Assembly: GCA_002418775.1 (NCBI GenBank)
Contig: DIEU01000037.1
Location: forward strand, 1 to 33,520
Source of the DNA: Firmicutes bacterium UBA5766
GTDB taxonomy: Bacteria; Bacillota; Desulfotomaculia; Desulfotomaculales; Nap2-2B
Direction of reading: 5' to 3'
Length of the DNA: 33,520 nt
Shown here: in pieces, positions 23,840 through 31,905 of the stretch
How positions within the stretch are numbered: position 1 is the first letter of the stretch
How the letters are laid out: each line of letters begins with the position of its first letter
Notes under the pieces: generated by a model
What the model saw: only the letters and a program-made list of their open reading frames with translations
Databases searched by the model: none
What the model was told of the DNA's origin: nothing
Made by a program: the position numbers and the translations under genes

Positions 23840-24802
23840 ATGCAAAGAATTGCTGTTCTTACCAGCGGCGGCGATGCTCCGGGTATGAATGCGGCAATAC
23901 GGGCGGTTGTGCGCAAGGCTCTTTATCACGGCCTTGAAGTAATGGGTATTAAAAGAGGTTACAGTGGTTTTATTGAAGCTGATATAGAACCGATGAACCT
24001 TCGATCTGTAACTGATATTATCCACCGGGGCGGAACCATCCTGCATACTGCCCGGAACGAACAGTTTAAAACACAGCAGGGAAGAGCCACGGCCTGGGAA
24101 AATGTTGAGCGGTTCGGAATTCAGGGACTTGTGGTTATCGGCGGGGACGGTTCTTTTCGGGGAGCGCTCGCTTTGAATGCGGAATACCATTTACCTGTTA
24201 TTTGCCTGCCCGGCACAATAGATAATGATATCTGCGGCACTGACTATACAATAGGTTTTGATACGGCAGTCAACTCGGTTGTCGGGGCAATCAACAAAAT
24301 CAGGGATACTGCTTCATCTCATGAGAGAACTTTTGTAATAGAGGTAATGGGACGGGAAACGGGCCTGATTGCTTTACATTCTGGTCTGGCAGGCGGGGCG
24401 GAATCTATTATTATTCCCGAATTCGCTTACGATATTGAAAAAATCTGTACGCGTCTAATCCGCAGCTACCGCCAGGGAAGTTCGCACAGTATTATAGTCG
24501 TTGCCGAAGGGGTTGCCAGCGGTGTTGATATTGGCAGGGAAATCAAGCAAAGAACCGGCTTCGATACCAGAGTTACTATTCTGGGCCACCTGCAAAGAGG
24601 CGGAAACCCTTCCGCCTTTGACAGTATATTGGCAAGCCTGATGGGTTCTAAAGCGGTAGAATTGCTCATGTCCGGGGATGATAAAAAAATGGTCGGCTAT
24701 ACCGACGGCCAGGTAGTTGCTGTAGATCTTGAGCAGGCCAGCAGCCGGAAGAAAAAAATTGATCTGAACATGTATACTTTGGCGGGAATATTATCCATGT
24801 GA
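23840..24802 (+). CDS. pfkA: ATP-dependent 6-phosphofructokinase
   Basis: Phosphorylates fructose-6-phosphate to the 1,6-bisphosphate, the control step of glycolysis. The 320-residue protein from ATG 23840 begins MQRIAVLTSGGDAPGMNAAIRA as the family does; a start nine codons earlier is open but unconserved. GGDGSFRG marks the ATP- rather than pyrophosphate-dependent type. PGTIDNDICGTDYTIGFDTA holds the catalytic Asp, and MGRETGLIA binds substrate. AAAAGGGG stands about 8 bases upstream. It is followed after 6 bp by pyk, the standard Firmicute pair. Confidence 0.96.
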   Translation: MQRIAVLTSGGDAPGMNAAIRAVVRKALYHGLEVMGIKRGYSGFIEADIEPMNLRSVTDIIHRGGTILHTARNEQFKTQQGRATAWENVERFGIQGLVVIGGDGSFRGALALNAEYHLPVICLPGTIDNDICGTDYTIGFDTAVNSVVGAINKIRDTASSHERTFVIEVMGRETGLIALHSGLAGGAESIIIPEFAYDIEKICTRLIRSYRQGSSHSIIVVAEGVASGVDIGREIKQRTGFDTRVTILGHLQRGGNPSAFDSILASLMGSKAVELLMSGDDKKMVGYTDGQVVAVDLEQASSRKKKIDLNMYTLAGILSM

Positions 24803-24808
24803 GGTCGT

Positions 24809-26218
24809 ATGAAACGAACCAGGATTGTATCTACAATAGGCCCTGCGAGCGGGGAAATTTCGATCCTCGAGAAAATGACGGATGCCGGTCTGGATATAGC
24901 CCGGCTTAATTTTTCCCACGGCACACGGGAAGAGCACCTGGAAAGGATAACCACCATCAGGGAAGCGGCTGTAAGAACAGGCAAAAACATAGCTGTTCTG
25001 ATGGATACGAGAGGTCCTGAAGTGCGTTTGGGCCGTCTGGAGAGACCGGTTCAATTAAATGACGGGCAATGTGTTGTTCTTGTTCCGGAAGGGTGTCAAC
25101 CGGATAAAAACTGCCTGCCGGTTTCATACGCAAATTTATCGCGGGACGTTAAACCCGGCAATAAAATATTTTTAGCCGATGGGCAAATCGAATTAAGAGT
25201 AATTTCAACCGGAATAGACTTTGTGGAGTGCGAGGTTGTCCATGGCGGTGAAGTATCCGGTCAAAAAGGAGTAAACCTCCCTGAAGTTAAGTTGGACTTA
25301 CCTTTTTTATCGGATAAAGACCGTGCGGACATCCTTTTCGGAATCAAGCATGGTGTTGATTTTATAGCGCTGTCCTTTGTGCGTGCAGAGCAGGATATTT
25401 TAGCTGTCAGGAAGATATTGGAGGAAGAAAACTCGCCTGCGCAGGTTATTGCTAAAATAGAAAGCCGGGAAGGTCTGGCAAACCTTCCCGGTATTATTAG
25501 ATCTTCAGACGGGATCATGGTTGCCAGAGGGGATCTTGGGATTTACCTGCCGGTTGAAGAAGTTCCTCTTGTCCAGAAAGAAATCGTTAAAATGTGCAGC
25601 GATGCCGGCAAGCCGGTTATTGTGGCCACCCAAATGCTTGAAACGATGATCAACAATTCCTCCCCGACCCGGGCTGAGGTAAGCGACGTAGCCAACGCCA
25701 TTTTAGACGGCGCCGATGCAGTTATGCTTTCCGGAGAAACCGCCGTCGGCCGCTATCCTGTTGAGTCTGTGGAAATGATGAAGCGGATTGCTGAGAGAGT
25801 TGAAATTTCTCTTCCCCATGATGAGATCTTAGCTCAAAAAAGCAAAGGAATTACCTATACTGTCACAGACGCTATCAGTCATGCGACTGTTACAACAGCG
25901 CGGGACCTTGGCGCCGCAGCCATTATTACATCTACCCAGACCGGATACACCGCCCTGATGATCAGTAAATACCGTCCGGGAGCGCCGATTATTGCAGTTA
26001 CCCCTTATAACGAGGTCTTGCGCAGGATGGCCCTGTTCTGGGGCGTGCAGCCCTTGCTTATTGAGTCATTCCAAAATACCGATCAGATGATCGAATCCTC
26101 CATCAGAAATTCTCTTAATTCCGGTATGGTTAAACCCGGTGACCTTGTTGTAATTACTGCCGGGATACCCCCAGACCGCCGGGGTACAACCAATTTCCTG
26201 AAGGTCCATATCGTTTAA
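24809..26218 (+). CDS. pyk: Pyruvate kinase
   Basis: Transfers phosphate from phosphoenolpyruvate to ADP. The 469-residue chain has the N-terminal KRTRIVSTIGPAS, NFSHGTREEH, MDTRGPEVRLG, the active-site AKIESREGLAN and MVARGDLGIYLP, and a C-terminal allosteric domain ending FLKVHIV. It lacks the extra PEP-utiliser-like domain present in the 585-residue Bacillus enzymes. ATG preceded by GAGG. Six bases separate it from pfkA, so the two are one transcription unit. Confidence 0.96.
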   Translation: MKRTRIVSTIGPASGEISILEKMTDAGLDIARLNFSHGTREEHLERITTIREAAVRTGKNIAVLMDTRGPEVRLGRLERPVQLNDGQCVVLVPEGCQPDKNCLPVSYANLSRDVKPGNKIFLADGQIELRVISTGIDFVECEVVHGGEVSGQKGVNLPEVKLDLPFLSDKDRADILFGIKHGVDFIALSFVRAEQDILAVRKILEEENSPAQVIAKIESREGLANLPGIIRSSDGIMVARGDLGIYLPVEEVPLVQKEIVKMCSDAGKPVIVATQMLETMINNSSPTRAEVSDVANAILDGADAVMLSGETAVGRYPVESVEMMKRIAERVEISLPHDEILAQKSKGITYTVTDAISHATVTTARDLGAAAIITSTQTGYTALMISKYRPGAPIIAVTPYNEVLRRMALFWGVQPLLIESFQNTDQMIESSIRNSLNSGMVKPGDLVVITAGIPPDRRGTTNFLKVHIV

Positions 26219-26247
26219 TACTAAAGTAATTAAGATCAGGAAATGTA

Positions 26248-26276
26248 TTGTAATTTGGAATAGCAGTGGTTATAAT
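26248..26276 (+). promoter_or_regulatory. Promoter of the HTH regulator / fusion enzyme operon
   Basis: TTGTAA (26248-26253), exactly 17 bases and a perfect TATAAT (26271-26276). It lies 30 bases after the pyk stop and about 43 bases before the regulator start. Confidence 0.65.
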
Positions 26277-26283
26277 ATATTGA

Positions 26284-26297
26284 GCACAATCTTGTGC
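26284..26297. promoter_or_regulatory. Candidate operator palindrome GCACAA-TC-TTGTGC
   Basis: A perfect 6+2+6 palindrome begins seven bases after the -10 box, covering the expected transcription start. It lies 22 bases before the HTH gene. The position is that of a classical repressor site, and the neighbouring HTH protein is the natural candidate ligand (inference). Confidence 0.5.
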
Positions 26298-26318
26298 ACA
26301 GAAGAGGAGGAAAGCGAT

Positions 26319-26849
26319 ATGGATCTCATCCGGGTCGGAGATAAAGTGATCAATCCGGAGCGTATTCATCGTTCAATAGACAAGATTTTTCAGCTTCGCA
26401 AGGAGGGGCATTCCCAGCAGGAGGTTGCCGACAAGCTAGGTGTTGATCGGACCCTCATTTCACGACTGGAGAGCATGGGTGAAATCCGCAAAGGCGCCCG
26501 GATAGCTTTGGTTGGTTTTCCGGTTGAAAACGGCGAGGAATTGAATGAAGTCGCACAAGCCGAAGGAGTGGATTTCGTTTTACTCATGAATGACAAAGAG
26601 CGCTGGCAATTTATTGAGAATAAGAGCGGGGCCGATTTGTTCAACACGTTTATGGCTATGGTCGCCAAGATTGAAAGTTATGATGCCGTAATCTTTATAG
26701 GTTCGGATATGCGTATAAAAATGGTCGAAGCAATACTGGGACCGCGGGTTATCAGCTGGGAGATAGGTATTTCTCCTATTAAGGAAGACCGTTGGGTTAA
26801 CCCGGAGCAGCTCCGCCAGTTGATCCGCCAATTAAAAGGGACCAGTTAG
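26319..26849 (+). CDS. HTH transcriptional regulator upstream of the fusion enzyme
   Basis: A 176-residue protein. Residues 32-53 (SQQEVADKLGVDRTLISRLESM) form a clear helix-turn-helix of the Cro/XRE or sigma-like type. From about residue 60 (ARIALVGFPVENGEELNEVAQ) an alpha/beta domain follows with strands VDFVLLMN, DAVIFIGSD and VISWEIG; I do not recognise it, but it looks like a small sensor domain. ATG 26319 has GAGGAGG about 8 bases upstream; an earlier in-frame start at 26280 sits at the -10 box and is discounted. It ends 18 bp before the fusion gene, so it very likely controls and is co-transcribed with it. Confidence 0.82.
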   Translation: MDLIRVGDKVINPERIHRSIDKIFQLRKEGHSQQEVADKLGVDRTLISRLESMGEIRKGARIALVGFPVENGEELNEVAQAEGVDFVLLMNDKERWQFIENKSGADLFNTFMAMVAKIESYDAVIFIGSDMRIKMVEAILGPRVISWEIGISPIKEDRWVNPEQLRQLIRQLKGTS

Positions 26850-26867
26850 AACAGGAGGATACCTTAT

Positions 26868-29507
26868 ATGCATGACTTTACTCTGTACGTTAATCCTCAG
26901 TTGGGAAAGCTCCTTGAACAGGTTAATATGGATAAAGTCTTTATTCGCGGTGAGGGCAACTACCTGTATGATACAACCGGAAGACAATATCTCGATTTTA
27001 TCGCGGCATACGGAGCGCTACCTTTTGGTTTTAACCCGCCGGAAATATGGGAGGCTCTTGAAGAAGTGCGAAATAAAGCCCTGCCCAGCTTTATTCAGCC
27101 TTCAGCTCTCGGTTCGGCCGGAAAGCTGGCCAGGCGCCTGATTGAACTGGCTCCTGACGGACTTCAATACGTAACCTTTACCAATAGCGGCGCAGAGACA
27201 GTGGAGGTGGCTATAAAGATGGCGCGATCGGCGACAGGGCGGCTGGGAATCTTAAGCACGGTAAACAGCTTTCATGGCAAGACTCTTGGCGCTCTTTCAG
27301 CCACGGGAAAGGATTACTATCAAAAACCCTTCGGAGCGCCCGTGCCGGGTTTTAACTTTATCCCGTACGGAGATCTGGATGCCCTGAAGAAAGAACTTGA
27401 GATGAATGGATATAATTACGCAGCTTTTATAGTCGAGCCGATTCAGGGTGAAGGCGGAATAGTAGTTCCTGAAGCCGGGTACCTGTCCAAAGCTATGGAA
27501 GTATGTCATCAATATGATGTTTTATTTATCCTTGATGAAATCCAAACCGGACTGGGCCGCACAGGGGCGCTTTTTGCATGTGAGGATGAGAGTTTGTGTC
27601 CCGATCTCCTGCTTCTGGCTAAAGCCCTGGGCGGAGGGCTTCTCCCAGTAGGAGCCTGCATCAGTAAGGAAGCGGTATATACAAAAGATTTTGGGGATCG
27701 CCACTCATCTACTTTTGCGGCAAACACTGCCGTCTGCCAGGTTGGCTTGAAAGTGCTGGAGATTCTGACCAGGAATAACAGGGAGGTTATTCGGAATGTA
27801 AAAACCAACGGTGAGTACCTTTACAAAGAACTGACCGCTCTTCAAAAAGAATATCCCAGGGTACTTAAAAAAGTTCGTGGCAGAGGTTATATGCTCGGTT
27901 TAGAATTTGAAATGAGCCGTTCTGATTTTCCGGGCTGCTTTTTAAGTGTGCTTGCCGAGCAGGAGGTCCTGACACCGCTTGTGACCAGTTACCTTTTAAA
28001 TATTGAGAGCTTGAGGGTGGCGCCCACATTAAATGGAAACAAGGTAATCCGTTTAGAGCCGCCTCTCACAGTTACACATGATGAATGCAAAAGAGCTCTT
28101 GGATCCATAAGGCGTGTTTTAGAAGTGCTTGATCAGGGCAATACCCTGGAAGTTTTAAGGCCTGTCCTGGATTTTAACGAAAATATAATCCATACCATCC
28201 CGAAAGCTGAAAAGTATGCTTGGGACATGTATGAATCTTCCCGGGAAAGCAAGGAGGGACGCTTTGCTTTTCTTTGTCATCCTTTAGACCTTGATAATTA
28301 TTATGAGTTTGATGCGAGCCTTGCGTCTCTTCCAGTTGATAAGCTTCAACAGCTGGCCGAACTGGGCAGCGATATCCTGGACCCCTTCGTGGTCGGCCGC
28401 ACAAGGGTTGAGTCACCTGTGGGCTATACAGTTTACGGGGAATTTATTGCCTTACCCCATACAACAAAAGAGATTCTGGAACTCACACCCGAGGAAGCGC
28501 TGAAGGAACTGGAAAAGGCGCTTGAACTTGCCCAGGAGCGGGGCGCCCGGCTGGTTGGCCTTGGCGCTTACACTTCGGTAGTCTCTCGGGGAGGCACCCT
28601 TCTTCAGGGGCATTTTCTGCCTTTGACTACCGGAAACAGCTATACGGTGGTTTCGGGAGTTGAAGCAATCAAACTTGCGGCACAGCGCTTTTCCCTTGAT
28701 CTGGCCCAATGTACTGCAGCGGTTGTCGGCGCAACCGGTTCAATTGGGCGGCTAATGGCTATCTTGCTTTCGGAAGAAATTCAACGGATAGTTTTAATCG
28801 GCAACCCGCGTCACCCGCAGGCAAGCTTAAGACGCCTGCGCCGTGTAGCGGAAGATATTTGCCTGCACCTGTTCAGTCAGGCCGGATCCGGTTGGATACC
28901 ACCCGGGGGGTCTCTTGGAGAAAGCTTGTTAAAAATGAAGCTGCCGGACGCGGATTCCCAAAGTGGTGAATGGGCAGAAGTTGTGGATGAATTAATCCGT
29001 TCGGATAAATTTATTTTAACCAGTAATCCCAACCAGGGAATTTCTATGGCCCAGGTGGTAGTAACGGCTACAAGCAGTGTAGGGGAACTGGTCAAACCGG
29101 AATGGGTAACTCCCGGCGCAATTATCTGTGATATTTCCAAACCGTCCAATGTCAGCCCGGAACTGCAAAAACTGCGGCCCGATGTGCTTGTTATTGACGG
29201 TGGTGTTGTAGCATTACCCGGACGTCCTTCCCTGGGGTGGAATTTTGGCTTTGAACCGGGCCTGGCTTATGCATGTATGGCTGAGACGATGATGCTGGCG
29301 CTTGAGCACCATTACACCGATATGAGTTTGGGTACGGATTTGCGTCTGGATAATATGATTTACTTAAGGCAGTTAGCCAAAAAGCATGGTTTTGAATTGG
29401 CCCGGTTGCGGAGCTTCGACAGGCCGTTAAGTGAAGAGGACTGGGAGAAAGTTATCAAAGAGCGCACAAAGGTCTGTTCAAACCTTTGTGCAACTGCAAG
29501 TTCATAG
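26868..29507 (+). CDS. Fusion of class III PLP aminotransferase and acyl-ACP-reductase-like (AAR) domain
   Basis: An 879-residue two-domain enzyme. Residues 1 to ~425 are a class III aminotransferase: NSGAETVEVAIKMAR, FHGKTLGALSATG, LDEIQTGLGRTG with Asp223 for the PLP ring nitrogen, and LLAKALGGGLLPVGA with Lys252 for the Schiff base. From about 460 the chain resembles cyanobacterial long-chain acyl-ACP reductase: FLCHPLDLDNY, LVGLGAYTSVVS, LTTGNSYT (587-590 TTGN), the Rossmann loop GATGSIG (621-627), VIDGGVVALPG, and LAYACMAETMML, where Cys803 aligns with the catalytic thiol of AAR (from memory). Inference: an acyl thioester is reduced to an aldehyde, which is transaminated to an amine. Substrate unknown. 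ATG with AGGAGGAT upstream. Confidence 0.85.
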   Translation: MHDFTLYVNPQLGKLLEQVNMDKVFIRGEGNYLYDTTGRQYLDFIAAYGALPFGFNPPEIWEALEEVRNKALPSFIQPSALGSAGKLARRLIELAPDGLQYVTFTNSGAETVEVAIKMARSATGRLGILSTVNSFHGKTLGALSATGKDYYQKPFGAPVPGFNFIPYGDLDALKKELEMNGYNYAAFIVEPIQGEGGIVVPEAGYLSKAMEVCHQYDVLFILDEIQTGLGRTGALFACEDESLCPDLLLLAKALGGGLLPVGACISKEAVYTKDFGDRHSSTFAANTAVCQVGLKVLEILTRNNREVIRNVKTNGEYLYKELTALQKEYPRVLKKVRGRGYMLGLEFEMSRSDFPGCFLSVLAEQEVLTPLVTSYLLNIESLRVAPTLNGNKVIRLEPPLTVTHDECKRALGSIRRVLEVLDQGNTLEVLRPVLDFNENIIHTIPKAEKYAWDMYESSRESKEGRFAFLCHPLDLDNYYEFDASLASLPVDKLQQLAELGSDILDPFVVGRTRVESPVGYTVYGEFIALPHTTKEILELTPEEALKELEKALELAQERGARLVGLGAYTSVVSRGGTLLQGHFLPLTTGNSYTVVSGVEAIKLAAQRFSLDLAQCTAAVVGATGSIGRLMAILLSEEIQRIVLIGNPRHPQASLRRLRRVAEDICLHLFSQAGSGWIPPGGSLGESLLKMKLPDADSQSGEWAEVVDELIRSDKFILTSNPNQGISMAQVVVTATSSVGELVKPEWVTPGAIICDISKPSNVSPELQKLRPDVLVIDGGVVALPGRPSLGWNFGFEPGLAYACMAETMMLALEHHYTDMSLGTDLRLDNMIYLRQLAKKHGFELARLRSFDRPLSEEDWEKVIKERTKVCSNLCATASS
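29464..29491. repeat. Perfect 10-bp stem-loop at the 3' end of the fusion gene
   Basis: GCACAAAGGT (29464-29473) and ACCTTTGTGC (29482-29491) flank an 8-base loop inside the last codons (ERTKVCSNLCATASS). No T run follows. Its outer six bases, GCACAA and TTGTGC, equal the half-sites of the palindrome at the operon's promoter. Confidence 0.55.
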
Positions 29508-29525
29508 CCTGAAACTGAAGCATGG

Positions 29526-29611
29526 GTGAAGCATGGGGACGGGTGAAGCATGGGGACGTACTTTTTGCTTCCTTAGGGTGAAGCATGGGGACGGACTTTT
29601 TGCTTCCTTAT
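29526..29611. repeat. Tandem repeat cluster with CATGGGGACG core
   Basis: GTGAAGCATGGGGACG occurs at 29526-29541, 29543-29558 and 29578-29593. The last two belong to a 35-bp tandem unit (29542-29576 and 29577-29611) that ends CTTTTTGCTTCCTTA, differing at two central bases or so. Each unit can fold GAAGCA against TGCTTC. The core CATGGGGACGG is shared with the palindrome at 11060-11075. It lies in the 332-bp gap between the fusion gene and ffh. Confidence 0.8.
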
Positions 29612-29746
29612 TTTAGGTGTAAATTAATCTAAAAGGTATGATAATTCCATTAGTCAATACACAAAAGAACCGTTACCATATATTGCATATATAAGTCAAT
29701 TTTCATAATAAGTCAAGCCTGACCCCTGTTCGGTGGTTGGTTATCC
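29612..29746. other. Non-coding stretch before ffh
   Basis: The remainder of the gap has no gene. It is A/T rich, with ATAAGTCAA repeated at 29691-29699 and 29707-29715 approximately and the phrase AAGCCTGACCCC, which resembles fragments of dispersed repeats. Nothing else is recognised. Confidence 0.4.
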
Positions 29747-29775
29747 TTGACAGGTTATGGGCGATCGGATAATAT
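29747..29775 (+). promoter_or_regulatory. Promoter candidate for ffh-rpsP-khpA
   Basis: A perfect TTGACA (29747-29752), a 17-base spacer and TAATAT (29770-29775). The leader to ffh would be about 55 bases. Confidence 0.55.
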
Positions 29776-29839
29776 TGTTTAAGAAAATTCTTTGACATAA
29801 GGAAAAATAACATACAGACAAGGAAGGAAGCTTAAGGGA

Positions 29840-31213
29840 ATGGTTTTTGCAAGTCTTGCTGAAAAATTGCAGGAAACCTTCCGCAAACTGAAGAACAAAG
29901 GCAGGCTTACCGAAGCGGATGTCGATGGGGCGCTGCGTGAGGTAAGGCGCGCTTTATTAGGCGCCGATGTTAACTTTCAGGTTGTCAAGAATTTTATAGC
30001 AGGCATAAAGGAGCGGGCAACGGGTCAGGAAGTATTAACCAGTCTTACACCCGGCCAACAGGTAATTAAAATTGTCCGTGACGAGATGGCGGAGCTAATG
30101 GGCGGAGTGCAGAGCAAAATTAATCTTGCCTCCAAACCTCCTACAATAGTAATGCTTGTCGGATTACAGGGTTCCGGTAAAACCACCACCGCCGCCAAAT
30201 TGGCTAGCCTGCTGCGGAAACAGGGAAAGCAGCCCCTGCTGGTTGCCGCTGATGTTTACCGGGCAGCGGCTGTTAAACAGCTTCAGGTCCTGGGGCAGCA
30301 AATAAATATACCCGTATTTTCACGAACGGATCTGCAGGACCCGGTAGAAATTGCCCGTCTGGCAGTTGAGCATGCCCTTGGCGCTGAAAGAGATCTGCTT
30401 ATTATAGATACGGCAGGGCGGCTACATGTTGATGATAATTTAATGGCTGAACTGGAATCAATCAAAGCCAGGGTGCATCCTCATGAAATAATTCTTGTTG
30501 TGGATGCTATGACGGGACAGGTTGCTGTTAATATAGCCCAGGCTTTTCATGAACGTCTTGGCCTGGATGGTGTCATCCTGACCAAGTCAGATGGTGACAG
30601 CAGGGGAGGGGCAGCGCTTTCAATTAAGGCCGTTACAGGATGTCCGGTTAAATTTGTCGGAACAGGTGAGAAACTTGACGCTCTGGAAATTTTTCACCCG
30701 GACCGTATGGCGGAACGTATCCTGGGCATGGGCGATGTGCTTACTCTGGTTGAAAAGGTTCAGAGCGCTGTTGATGCTGAGCAAATGGAAAGGCTCAATA
30801 AAAAGGTTTACAGCGCTGAATTTACCCTGGAGGATTTTTTGGAACAGCTTCGTGAAATAAAAAAAATGGGACCGCTGCAGCAGCTAATTGGTATGATACC
30901 CGGGCTTGGCAATGCCAAAACGTTAAAAGAGCTGGGCGAAATCGATGAAAAAGAACTTGTTTATGTTGAAGCTGTGATCAGTTCCATGACACTCTGGGAA
31001 AGGCGCAATCCTCAGGAGATTAACGGCAGCCGCCGCCGGCGCATAGCAAATGGTAGCGGTACCACCATACAGGATGTCAACCGCATATTAAAACAGTTTG
31101 AGCAGACACGAAAAATGATCAAAAAATTTGCGGAGGTGGGCAAGAACGTAAAAAAGGGCGGCAAGTATCTGCCCGGTTATATTCAGGACAAACGCGGCAA
31201 GCCGTTATTTTAG
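29840..31213 (+). CDS. ffh: Signal recognition particle protein Ffh
   Basis: The GTPase of the signal recognition particle binds signal sequences and 4.5S/6S RNA and docks with FtsY at the membrane. The 457-residue chain has the N domain (LTEADVDGALREVRRALLGADVN), G1 GLQGSGKTT, DVYRAAAVKQL, G3 DTAGR and G4 TKSDGDSRGG (often TKLDG in relatives), followed by the M domain with GSRRRRIANGSGTT for RNA binding. Full length. ATG with AAGGAAGGAAGC upstream. It leads a translation operon, but the usual upstream partner ylxM is absent. Confidence 0.96.
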   Translation: MVFASLAEKLQETFRKLKNKGRLTEADVDGALREVRRALLGADVNFQVVKNFIAGIKERATGQEVLTSLTPGQQVIKIVRDEMAELMGGVQSKINLASKPPTIVMLVGLQGSGKTTTAAKLASLLRKQGKQPLLVAADVYRAAAVKQLQVLGQQINIPVFSRTDLQDPVEIARLAVEHALGAERDLLIIDTAGRLHVDDNLMAELESIKARVHPHEIILVVDAMTGQVAVNIAQAFHERLGLDGVILTKSDGDSRGGAALSIKAVTGCPVKFVGTGEKLDALEIFHPDRMAERILGMGDVLTLVEKVQSAVDAEQMERLNKKVYSAEFTLEDFLEQLREIKKMGPLQQLIGMIPGLGNAKTLKELGEIDEKELVYVEAVISSMTLWERRNPQEINGSRRRRIANGSGTTIQDVNRILKQFEQTRKMIKKFAEVGKNVKKGGKYLPGYIQDKRGKPLF

Positions 31214-31272
31214 AAAAAAGGCTAAGCGTAAAATTTAAAAACTAAGAGAAGATGAAAAGGCAGGTGATATTA

Positions 31273-31536
31273 TTGTCAGTTAAAATCAGGCTAAAAAGAA
31301 TGGGAGCCAAAAAGAAACCCTTTTACCGTATTGTCGTTGCGGATTCACGTTCGCCGCGGGATGGCCGTTTTATAGAAGAGTTGGGTTATTATAACCCCCT
31401 TAAAGAACCGGCTGAAGTAAAGATCGATCAGGAAAAAGCAATCAGCTGGTTAAAGATGGGAGCCCAGTCCACGGGCACTGTTCGTTCTTTATTTAATAAG
31501 GCCGGTATATTTAGTAAGCTTGCCGGGGATAGTTAA
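31273..31536 (+). CDS. rpsP: 30S ribosomal protein bS16
   Basis: An 87-residue ribosomal protein starting MSVKIRLKRMGAKKKPFYRIVVAD, the canonical bS16 N-terminus, with SPRDGRFIEELGYYNP after it. TTG 31273 with AGGTG about 6 bases upstream is chosen. An ATG seven codons earlier (31252) would add KRQVILL, which is not conserved. It follows ffh by 59 bp, the normal Firmicute order. Confidence 0.95.
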   Translation: MSVKIRLKRMGAKKKPFYRIVVADSRSPRDGRFIEELGYYNPLKEPAEVKIDQEKAISWLKMGAQSTGTVRSLFNKAGIFSKLAGDS

Positions 31537-31576
31537 ATGTCACAACTGGGGGATGACGAGGGGGAACTATAATAAG

Positions 31577-31804
31577 ATGGAAGAGCTGGTTGAGGTTCTG
31601 GCCAAAGCCCTTGTTGATCAGCCGGACAAAGTAGAAGTAAATATGATCAAAGGTGAAAAAGCTTATGTGATTGAGTTAAGAGTCGCCTCAGAAGATATGG
31701 GCAAAGTAATTGGAAGGCAGGGTAAAATAGCAAGGGCCATACGTACTGTTGTAAAAGCTGCTGCAACTAAACAACATAAAAAAGTGCTTGTAGAAATTGT
31801 ATAA
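31577..31804 (+). CDS. khpA: KH-domain RNA-binding protein KhpA (YlqC)
   Basis: A 75-residue single KH domain that with KhpB/Jag binds many RNAs and affects cell division in Firmicutes. It begins MEELVEVLAKALVDQPDKVEV as the family does; the GxxG loop is GRQG in KVIGRQGKIARAIRTV. ATG 31577 is preferred; ATG 31553 is open but would add unconserved residues. It stands 40 bp after rpsP and is followed by a terminator. Confidence 0.93.
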   Translation: MEELVEVLAKALVDQPDKVEVNMIKGEKAYVIELRVASEDMGKVIGRQGKIARAIRTVVKAAATKQHKKVLVEIV

Positions 31805-31812
31805 GGTAATCA

Positions 31813-31842
31813 AGGGGGCAGTTTAAGACCCCCTCTTTTATT
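31813..31842 (+). terminator. Rho-independent terminator after khpA
   Basis: AGGGGG (31813-31818) and CCCCCT (31829-31834) form a 6-bp stem with a 10-base loop, followed by CTTTTATTTC. It would cut the operon between khpA and rimM, at least partly. Confidence 0.7.
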
Positions 31843-31905
31843 TCTTAGCAGAACATCCATGCTGCTGAAGCGGCGCCAGCAGGAGGATGAAAATTTAGCA
31901 ACAAA

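Noticed and set aside
29526..29611. Short CRISPR array
   Set aside because: Units are directly tandem with no unique spacers of regular length and no cas genes nearby.
29792..29818. Second promoter for ffh at TTGACA 29792
   Set aside because: No -10 box at 16-18 bases; the TTGACA at 29747 has a better-placed TAATAT.
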